In this document: positions 58,701-64,000 of the stretch, piece by piece
Layout of the letters: every line of letters begins with the position of its first letter
Numbering within the stretch: position 1 is the stretch's first letter
Source of the DNA: Falsiroseomonas frigidaquae
GTDB lineage: Bacteria; Pseudomonadota; Alphaproteobacteria; Acetobacterales; Acetobacteraceae
Length of the DNA stretch: 64,000 nucleotides
Assembly: GCF_012163145.1 (NCBI RefSeq)
Contig: NZ_JAAVTX010000006.1
Coordinates: 607,192-671,191 of the forward strand
Reading direction: 5' to 3'
Notes under the pieces: model-generated
Seen by the model: the letters and a program-made list of their open reading frames with translations, nothing else
Database searches by the model: none
What the model was told of the DNA's origin: nothing
Made by a program: the position numbers and the translations under genes

Positions 58701-61700
58701 CCGAGGATAAGGTCCGCAAAGCCATCGCCATTGACATCGCCTGCGGAGGACACGCTGCGGCCCATCTGATCGCCAGGGACGTCACCTCGGATGACGAAGC
58801 CCTCCGCAGGTGACAGGCTTCTTGCGTCGACGACCTGCCGCCCTGCGCCGTCGGCGACGCCAAATCCATCACGGCGGCCGAACACCACATAGGCCTCGCC
58901 GTGATTGCCGGCGCCTCCATAGGCGCCAACAATCATGTCGGCGATGCCATCACCATTGACATCGCCGGCCGAGGAGACGGAGGTTCCAGTACGGTCGAAG
59001 TCAGCTTCGCCCTGGATGATGAAGCCCTGCGCCGCGTCCAGCGTCGTCACGTCGATCACCGGAGCGGGTGGCACAAAGGAGCCCACCGTCACCGCCGCCG
59101 CCACACGGATTTCCGCGCTGCCATCGGACGAAACCAGCCGCGTATAGGTCACGCCGCCAATGTCCATCGTGCCGGCGCTGGCCCATTGCGCTTCCGTCAG
59201 GCGCAGCGTGTCGCCGGCATTGCCGTCCACCATGAGGATGGCCACGCCATCCACGCGCTGTTCCGTCAGGCCGAGCACCGCCAGGCGGTCCAGCACCAGC
59301 GTGTTATTGCCCGAACCGGTCAGGTCGATGCGTTCCACGCTGCCGATGCGCGGCGCCGGCACCGTGGTCAGGTCCAGCGTCAGCGTGTTGCCGGACAGCG
59401 CCAGCGTATCGGTGCCGTTGCCGCCCTCCACCACGCGGAAGCCAGCATCCGCCGCGATCAGCAGGTCGTCGCCCCCGCCACCGCGCAGCACGTCCAGCCC
59501 GCCGCCGCCGGTCAGCGTGTCGTCGCCGATGCCGCCGATCAGCATCTCCGCCGCCGCCGTGCCCACGGTCGTCACCGGATCGGAGGACGCGCCGAAGGCG
59601 CCGCCGAACAGGATATAGGCCTCGCCGGCATCGTTGCCGGGCGCGCCCACCATCAGATCGTCATAGCCATCCCCGTTCACGTCGCCCGCCGAGGACACGC
59701 TGGCGCCAGCCTGGGCGAAGGCCGCGTCACCCTGGATGATGAAGCCCTGCGCCGCGCCCAGTTCCGACAGGTCGATCACCTGTCGCCCGCCGACATCCAC
59801 GCCGAAGCCCGATGCCGTGCCGAACACCACATAGGCCTCGCCGCCATCATCGCCGTAGCGCGCGCCGACGATCAGGTCATCGAACCCGTCGCCATTCACA
59901 TCGCCTGCCGAGGATACGCTGCGGCCCAACCGATCGCCGGCCGCGTCGCCCTGGATGATGAAGCCCTGCGCCGCGCCCAGCGTCGCCAGGTCGATCACCT
60001 GCCGCCCACCGACATCCACCCCGAAGCCGGAGGCCGTGCCGAACACCACATAGGCCTTGCCCGCAGAGGAGCCCCCGTCACGATCATATTCGGCACCAAC
60101 GATCAGGTCGTCGAAGCCATCCCCATTCACGTCGCCTGCCGAGGACACGCCGCGGCCCAGATTGTCGGCAGCCGAATCAGCCTGGATGACGAAGCCCTGT
60201 GCCGCAGTCAGCGTCGCCAGGTCGATGATCTGCCGCCCGCCGCCATCCACACCGAAGCCGGCCGCCGTGCCGAACACCACATAGGCCTCGCCGTTTTCGC
60301 CTTGACCGGCGAAGGGCACACCGACGATGAGATCAGCGAAGCCATCGCCATTCACATCACCGGCCGAGGACACACTGGCACCGGCGCCACCGCTTGGTTC
60401 GCTGCCCTGGATGACGAAGCCTTGCGTCGCGTCCAGCGACGCCACGTCGATCACCTGGCGGCCCCCAATATCCACACCGAAGCCCGCGGCGCCGCCGAGG
60501 ACCACATAGGCCTCGCCGGCGAAGTAGCCATTAACATCGCTAGCCGCGGCACCGACGATCAGATCAGCGAAACCATCACCATTCACGTCCCCGACCGAGG
60601 ACACGCTGTTGCCCGCACGATGACCCGCCGCGGCACCCTGGATGACGAAGCCCTGCGCCGCATCCAGCGTGGCGAGGTCGATCACCTGCCGCCCGTCAAC
60701 CTCCGCGCCGAAGCCGGACGCCGTGCCGAAGACCACATAGGCCGTGCCCGCCCTTGGAGCGCCACCGGTGGAATACATGGCACCGACGATCAGATCGACG
60801 AAGCCATCGCCGTTCACATCGCCGGCCGAGGAAACGCTGTAGCCTGTACGATCAATCGCCGCGGCACCCTGGATGATGAAGCCCTGCGCCGCGTCCAGGG
60901 TAGCGACGTCGATCACCTGCCGTCCGCCGACATCCACGCCGAAGCCCGATGCCGTGCCGAACACCACATAGGCCTCGCCGGCATAGGTTGCACTGCCGAG
61001 CTGTGGCGCGCCGAGGATGACATCGGCGAAGCCATCGCCATTCACATCACCGGCGAAGGAGACACTGAAGCCGGCATTGCCATCGTCGATAGCGCCGCGG
61101 ATGATGAAGCCCTGCGCCGCATCCATCGCCGCGAGGTCGATCACCGGCGCCGGCGGCACGAAGAACTCCACGGTCACCGCCGCGGCCACGCGGATTTCCG
61201 CGCTGCCATCGGCCGAGACCAGCCGCGTATAGGTGACACCGCCGATATCGACGGTGCCGGCGCTGGCCCAGCCCAGCTCCGCCAGTTCCAGCCTATCGCC
61301 GGCATTGCCATCCACCGTCACGATGGCCACGCCACCCACGCGCTGCTCCGTCAGCCCGAGCACCGCCAGCCGGTCCAGCATCAGCGTGTTGTCGCCAAAG
61401 CTCGTCAGGTCAATGCGTTCCACGCTGGCGATCCGCGGTGCGGGTACACCTGTCAGGTCGAGGGTGATGCCACTGCCCGACAATGCCACCGTATCCGTGC
61501 CGGTGCCGCCATCGATCGCCAGGAAGTTGGCATCGGCGACGCGCAGCAGGTCGTCCCCTGCCCCGCCCCGCAGCACATCGGCGCCGCCGCCACCGGACAG
61601 CGTATCGTCACCGCGGCCGCCAACATGGCTCCCGGGCAATGTGTCGCCAGCGTCATCGACCGGGACGGAATCGCCCCCGAAGGCACCACCGAACAGGACA

Positions 61701-64000
61701 TAGGCTTCACCCGACTCAGGCTGGCCGAGGCTGCCATAGGCGCCGCCGATCAGCAGGTCGTCGAAGCCATCGCCATTCACATCGCCAGCGGCGACGACCG
61801 CGGTTGCGCCACTCGCCACCCGCAGCGCGAGGCCGCTATCGCCATGCAGATCGCTGAGGTCCACCACCTGGCGGCCATAGGCGTCGGTGACACCGAAGCC
61901 CGCATCGCTGCCGAACAGTACGAAGACATCGCCGGCCGGCTCGCAGCCGCAGGTGCTGAGCAGGATATCGGCAAAGCCATCGCCATTCACATCGCCGGCT
62001 TCGGAGATGCTGAGCCCGACCGTGATATCGTAGCTGGAGCCGCGCAGGACGAAGCCACGATCCGCCGTGAGCAGGTTGAGATCGAGCACCTGGCGGCCAT
62101 TGCCATCGAGATCGCCAAAATCCGCATCCCGGCCGAACACGACATAGACTTCGCCATATCCGTCGGAACTGGTGCCGCCGAAGGGCGAGGTGAGCATGAC
62201 GTCGTCGAAGCCATCGCCATTGACGTCACCGGCCGAGGATATCCGCAGGATCGGCACCTCATAACCGCCCGCGCCCCCGATGACGAAGCCCGCCGCCGGG
62301 CTCAGCGTTTCCGGATCGACGGAGGAGCGGCCGGCGAAATCGGGCGTGCCGGGCGTGGTCGCGCTGCCGAACAGCACATAGGCCCCGTCCAGCGGCGAGA
62401 AGACGATGATATCCGCGAAGCCGTCGCCATTGACGTCACCGGCCGAGTCCACCTGCAGACCAAGCGGGGCCGCGGGGTCGCCGCCGGCGACGACAAAGCC
62501 CTGCGATGGGGTCAGTTCCAGCAGGTTGAGCGTCGGGCGCCCGTCTCCGTCCAGGGCCGAGAGGCCGGAAGCGGCGCCGTAGATGACATAGACCTCACCG
62601 CCGACGCCGGCATAGTTGGTGCCGAGGATGACGTCGTCGAAGCCATCGCCGTTGACGTCACCGGCCGCCGCGATGCTGAGCATGCCGATGCCATAGGCGT
62701 CGTCCGCGCCATATGTGCCGCGGAGCTGGAAGCCCTGTTCCGCGGTCAGCGCATCCAGATCCACCACCTGGCGGCCCGCGCCGTCGGTCGCGCCAAAGCC
62801 TGATCCGCTTCCGAAGACCAGATAGGCGACACCCAGGTTCGGGTTGGCCGTATCCGTGAAGCGGGCGCTGATGATGAGATCCGCAAAGCCGTCGCCATTC
62901 ACATCACCCGCGGAGGAGACGGCAAAGCCGGTGAGCGCATCGGCACCCTGGGCACGCAGCACGAAGCCCTCGGTGGGCGTCAGCGCCGCGACATCCAGGA
63001 TCTGCCGTCCTTCGGCATCTGTGGTGCCGAAACCATCTCTGCTGCCAAGGATGACATAGGCCTCGCCTGTGCCGCCATTCGCGGCGGGAGCTCCAACGAT
63101 GAGATCGGCGACGCCATCGCCGTTCACGTCACCCAGACCGCTGACGGAGAAGCCCAGAAGATCGCCGGTCGTGCCGCCGACGACGATGAACCCTTCGCTC
63201 GCCGTCAGTTGTTCAACATCCGTCGCGTCATTCGCGCCGGTCACCGTCACCGTGATCGTTCGCGACGCCGTGCCGTCCACCGACGTCACCGTCAGCGTCT
63301 CGCTGACCTCCTCCCCCGCGGCCAAGCCCTGCGTCGCCGCAAGGCCGTTGTCCAGCGCGTAGCTCCACACGCCCGTCGACGCGTCAAAGCTGAATGCACC
63401 ATAGGTCCCGGACAGGTCCGCAGGCTCCGCAAAGCCGGCCTCGCCCGTGTCGGCATCGGACACGACCAGCGTCCCGCCGATCGTATCCGCGCTGTCCTCC
63501 GTCAGGCTCCCCGTCGCAGGCCCGCTGATGGCAGCGCCGTCATTCGCGCCCGTCACCGTCACCGTGATCGTCCGCGACGCCGTGCCGTCCACCGACGTCA
63601 CCGTCAGCGTCTCGCTGACCTCCTCCCCCGCCGCCAAGCCCTGCGTCGCCGCAAGGCCGTTGTCCAGCGCGTAGCTCCACACACCCGTCGATGCGTCGAA
63701 GCTGAATGCACCATAGGTCCTGGACAGGTCCGCAGGCTCCGCAAAGCCGGCCTCGTCGCCATCCGCATCCGTCGCGACCAGCGTCCCGCCGATCGTATCC
63801 GCGCTGTCCTCCGTCAGGCTCCCCGTCGCCGGGTCGCTGATGGCAGCGCCGTCATTCGCGCCCGTCACCGTCACCGTGATCGTCCGCGACGCCGTGCCAT
63901 CCACCGACGTCACCGTCAGCGTCTCGCTGACCTCCTCCCCCGCCGCCAAGCCCTGCGTCGCCGCAAGGCCGTTGTCCAGCGCGTAGCTCCACACGCCCGT
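52745..64000 (-). CDS. Giant VCBS/FG-GAP/RTX surface protein (N-terminus outside window)
   Basis: More than 3,750 residues are visible and the frame is open to the right edge, so the true protein is longer. From the N-terminal side: VCBS repeats of 104 residues (about 63230-64000), then five modules. Each module has seven FG-GAP repeats (GDVNGDGFADLIVGA with a calcium-binding DxNxDG loop) followed by an RTX-like block (GGIGDDTLTGGGGLDVLRGG). A linker ending in DRLAVLGLTEQRV plus a short strand region comes next. The C-terminal 200 residues are unique and end in a hydrophobic IIIDDLIV tail, as in type I-secreted proteins. It is probably an extracellular calcium-stabilised adhesin; the target is unknown. 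Confidence 0.88.
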   Translation of the reverse strand, partial: TGVWSYALDNGLAATQGLAAGEEVSETLTVTSVDGTASRTITVTVTGANDGAAISDPATGSLTEDSADTIGGTLVATDADGDEAGFAEPADLSRTYGAFSFDASTGVWSYALDNGLAATQGLAAGEEVSETLTVTSVDGTASRTITVTVTGANDGAAISGPATGSLTEDSADTIGGTLVVSDADTGEAGFAEPADLSGTYGAFSFDASTGVWSYALDNGLAATQGLAAGEEVSETLTVTSVDGTASRTITVTVTGANDATDVEQLTASEGFIVVGGTTGDLLGFSVSGLGDVNGDGVADLIVGAPAANGGTGEAYVILGSRDGFGTTDAEGRQILDVAALTPTEGFVLRAQGADALTGFAVSSAGDVNGDGFADLIISARFTDTANPNLGVAYLVFGSGSGFGATDGAGRQVVDLDALTAEQGFQLRGTYGADDAYGIGMLSIAAAGDVNGDGFDDVILGTNYAGVGGEVYVIYGAASGLSALDGDGRPTLNLLELTPSQGFVVAGGDPAAPLGLQVDSAGDVNGDGFADIIVFSPLDGAYVLFGSATTPGTPDFAGRSSVDPETLSPAAGFVIGGAGGYEVPILRISSAGDVNGDGFDDVMLTSPFGGTSSDGYGEVYVVFGRDADFGDLDGNGRQVLDLNLLTADRGFVLRGSSYDITVGLSISEAGDVNGDGFADILLSTCGCEPAGDVFVLFGSDAGFGVTDAYGRQVVDLSDLHGDSGLALRVASGATAVVAAGDVNGDGFDDLLIGGAYGSLGQPESGEAYVLFGGAFGGDSVPVDDAGDTLPGSHVGGRGDDTLSGGGGADVLRGGAGDDLLRVADANFLAIDGGTGTDTVALSGSGITLDLTGVPAPRIASVERIDLTSFGDNTLMLDRLAVLGLTEQRVGGVAIVTVDGNAGDRLELAELGWASAGTVDIGGVTYTRLVSADGSAEIRVAAAVTVEFFVPPAPVIDLAAMDAAQGFIIRGAIDDGNAGFSVSFAGDVNGDGFADVILGAPQLGSATYAGEAYVVFGTASGFGVDVGGRQVIDVATLDAAQGFIIQGAAAIDRTGYSVSSAGDVNGDGFVDLIVGAMYSTGGAPRAGTAYVVFGTASGFGAEVDGRQVIDLATLDAAQGFVIQGAAAGHRAGNSVSSVGDVNGDGFADLIVGAAASDVNGYFAGEAYVVLGGAAGFGVDIGGRQVIDVASLDATQGFVIQGSEPSGGAGASVSSAGDVNGDGFADLIVGVPFAGQGENGEAYVVFGTAAGFGVDGGGRQIIDLATLTAAQGFVIQADSAADNLGRGVSSAGDVNGDGFDDLIVGAEYDRDGGSSAGKAYVVFGTASGFGVDVGGRQVIDLATLGAAQGFIIQGDAAGDRLGRSVSSAGDVNGDGFDDLIVGARYGDDGGEAYVVFGTASGFGVDVGGRQVIDLSELGAAQGFIIQGDAAFAQAGASVSSAGDVNGDGYDDLMVGAPGNDAGEAYILFGGAFGASSDPVTTVGTAAAEMLIGGIGDDTLTGGGGLDVLRGGGGDDLLIAADAGFRVVEGGNGTDTLALSGNTLTLDLTTVPAPRIGSVERIDLTGSGNNTLVLDRLAVLGLTEQRVDGVAILMVDGNAGDTLRLTEAQWASAGTMDIGGVTYTRLVSSDGSAEIRVAAAVTVGSFVPPAPVIDVTTLDAAQGFIIQGEADFDRTGTSVSSAGDVNGDGIADMIVGAYGGAGNHGEAYVVFGRRDGFGVADGAGRQVVDARSLSPAEGFVIRGDVPGDQMGRSVSSAGDVNGDGFADLILGSFRASGGGSFAGEAYIVFGSADGFGSLVDGRQLVDLSNLSASQGFILRGGSANDRAGGSVSGGGDINGDGFADLLVGAPQTYTADRGLAYVLFGAASGFGVAEGGRQVLDLGSLSGSQGFAMGGISNSDRFGTGTSFAGDVNGDGFDDIIIGATFDDSGASEAGAAYILLGKAGGFASMPDLANLSAADGWRIQGDAAGDQTGISVHSAGDVDGDGYDDVVIGAPGGADGGTYAGEAYVLFGRATGTGRPVIDLADLAADEGFVIQGDVAYDILGASVSSAGDVNGDGFADLIVGAYGAGDEDSGRAYILFGGASGFGVDVGGRQVIDLTDLGEAQGFIIQGDMAGDRAGRGVSSAGDVNGDGYDDLMVGAPRGDDGGDAAGEAYILFGGAFGASADPVTTVGTAAAEMLIGGIGDDTLTGGGGLDVLRGGAGDDLLIAADSGFRVVEGGNGTDTLALSGNGITLDLTTVPAPRIASVEAIDLTGSGNNTLVLDRLAVLGLTEQRVDGVAILTVDGDAGDTLELTEAIWASAGTVDIGGVTYTRLVSTDGSAEIRVAAAVTVEFFVPPAPVIDLAALDAAQGFIIRGAIDDGDAGFSVSFAGDVNGDGFADVILGAPQLGSATYAGEAYVVFGTASGFGVDVGGRQVIDVATLDAAQGFIIQGAAAIDRTGYSVSSAGDVNGDGFVDLIVGAMYSTGGAPRAGTAYVVFGTASGFGAEVDGRQVIDLATLDAAQGFVIQGAAAYDHTGNSVSSAGDVNGDGFADLIVGAANGDLGAYGAGEAYVVFGGASGFGVDIGGRQVIDVASLDATQGFVIQGSEAGNRAGASVSSAGDVNGDGFADLIVGATNAGDGYTGEAYVVFGTAAGFGVDGGGRQIIDLATLTAAQGFVIQGDSAADQLGFSLSSAGDVNGDGFDDLIVGAKYGSDGGAFAGEAYVVFGTASGFGVDVGGRQVIDLTTLGATLGFIIQGDAAGDRLGGSVSSAGDVNGDGFDDLIVGARYGDDGGNLAGEAYVVFGTASGFGVDVGGRQVIDLSELAAAQGFIIQGDAAIALAGTSVSSAGDVNGDGYDDLMVGAPGNDAGEAYILFGGAFGASFDPVTTVGTVAAEMLVGGIGDDTLTGGGGLDVLRGGAGDDLLIAADAGFRVVEGGNGTDTLALSGNALTLDLTTVPAPRIGSVERIDLTGSGGNTLVLDRLAVLGLTEQRVDGVAILMVDGNAGDTLRLTEAQWGNAGTIDIGGVTYTRQVSTDGSAEIRVAAAVTRAFPGGDAAISAATLTPDQGLVIRGEGLGHQLGSAISLVGDLNADGYQDSVLAARGSGGSGAAYVLFGGPAGSSRRGEDGRQVFDLIDLDAGQGFLVLGDENLGEFGNSAASAGDVNGDGIDDLIMGAIGADGGGENAGAAYVIFGTTEGFGTLVGGRRVIDLTDLTPAQGFIIEGNVPDGAAGSGVSGIGDVNGDGLDDLLVGVRGTNTGVVVFGSASGFGSTVDGRQVLDLGTLSPAQGFIMGGEFGNIGSAVLGGGDINGDGRPDLVLGAPLSGLAAGFAGAMYVVFGQEGSPGSPSGGQQVLDLATLAPAQGFVVLGDELQDVTGSILALSDINGDGFDDLIVSGYRGDRAGSNQVGNSYVVFGGGGAFGTLVDGRQVLDLTTLSGAQGFVIQGQDADALLGFGLAAAGDVNGDGFEDLIIGSRYGGPDGSGDAYVIFGGADGFGTAVDGRQVIDLATLAPENGFRLLGEANGDQFGRVVSAAGDVNADGFDDLFVGAQYANGTAAESGQTYIVYGGAFGGSVQSVIRATGGASTTLAGGAGNDILMAEHAGAVLLGGAGDDLLLLSSAAADFFRLSGGNGVDTIVFDQDGLAIDLTTIPETRLSGIEAFNLAIATGATLGLSAQDVMALTDTPHAGFTGADAAHRLVIDGNATSTIRLYEGVADQPTLVRDWTLIEQDQTLGGQDGGAYDYWALSDGVNDLAVLAIHNSASIIIDDLIV
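54990..57100 (-). repeat. Module copy A of the giant gene
   Basis: Roughly 2.1 kb holding the fourth set of seven FG-GAP repeats and its RTX block. It is near-identical to 59157-61255, with long stretches of matching DNA at an offset of 4,155 bp (for example around 56621 and 56862). The boundaries are approximate. Confidence 0.8.
59157..61255 (-). repeat. Module copy B of the giant gene
   Basis: Holds the second set of seven FG-GAP repeats and its RTX block, matching 54990-57100. The offset shifts from 4,155 to 4,167 bp toward the C-terminal end, showing small indels of whole codons. The boundaries are approximate. Confidence 0.8.
63231..64000 (-). repeat. Tandem 312-bp VCBS repeats
   Basis: The segment beginning TTCGCGCC recurs at 63231, 63543 and 63855, exactly 312 bp apart. 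The units are nearly identical and encode 104-residue VCBS domains (TVTGANDGAAIS, LTEDSADTIGGTL, VWSYALDNGLAATQGL). The array runs off the right edge. Confidence 0.93.

Noticed and set aside
53400-62900. Regularly recurring short direct repeats that could suggest a CRISPR array
   Set aside because: The repeats are in frame, protein-coding and spaced 180-240 bp apart; they encode FG-GAP motifs and there are no spacers or cas genes.

Overview
The window is about 70% GC, with dense, mostly overlapping genes, many GTG starts, four Bug/TctC-type periplasmic binding proteins, a TRAP and a tripartite tricarboxylate transporter, an HWE histidine kinase and an ECF41 sigma factor. This points to an environmental alphaproteobacterium, most likely an Acetobacteraceae member of the Roseomonas type. 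That assignment is inference; there is no rRNA here to test it. No tRNA, rRNA or CRISPR array was seen.

Layout. 1-3.6 kb: the 3' part of hutI (histidine degradation), a PaaI-like thioesterase, a CBS-BON protein and an exported metallophosphoesterase. 3.8-9.6 kb: a small YdcH-like protein, an EamA exporter, a cysteine-dioxygenase-like cupin, an orphan Bug binding protein coupled to an AhpD-like protein, leuB and a sulfotransferase-like protein. 9.7-14.3 kb: a DctPQM TRAP transporter and an AbgB-like peptidase, converging on a dense cluster of palindromes. 14.4-17.0 kb: an HPF-like protein, an SPFH/NfeD pair and MlaA. 17.1-20.6 kb: a TctCBA transporter followed by a MaoC-like hydratase. 20.6-23.3 kb: fusA, standing alone, and a small unknown gene. 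23.3-29.6 kb: a queuosine cluster, queA-tgt-queF-queG-queC-yhhQ, followed by an amidotransferase and a GNAT acetyltransferase. 29.6-36.2 kb: a tightly packed minus-strand operon with cupin, NAD(P)H:quinone-reductase-like protein, Bug protein, two-subunit molybdenum hydroxylase, dihydroxyphthalate-decarboxylase-like protein and a second Bug protein, which looks like a catabolic system for an aromatic or N-heterocyclic acid. 36.3-41.1 kb: a second quinone-reductase paralogue, an amidase of the carbamoylase family, an HWE kinase and serA. 41.2-49.7 kb: an RTX protein, a truncated Hsp70, an ECF41 sigma factor with its AhpD-like partner behind a motif-perfect ECF41 promoter, an EamA exporter and katG. 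50.0-51.2 kb: a decayed IS3-family element. 51.2-51.7 kb: AT-richer DNA without a gene. 51.7-64.0 kb: a gene of unknown function coupled to the 3' part of a giant repeat protein.

The most striking object is the giant protein (more than 3,750 codons, running off the right edge). Reading from its N-terminal side, the visible part contains VCBS repeats and then five sets of exactly seven FG-GAP calcium-loop repeats, each set followed by an RTX-like glycine/aspartate block. This suggests five seven-bladed beta-propellers on a string. Sets 2 and 4 are near-identical at DNA level, 4,155 bp apart, and differ mainly in two short loops per blade.
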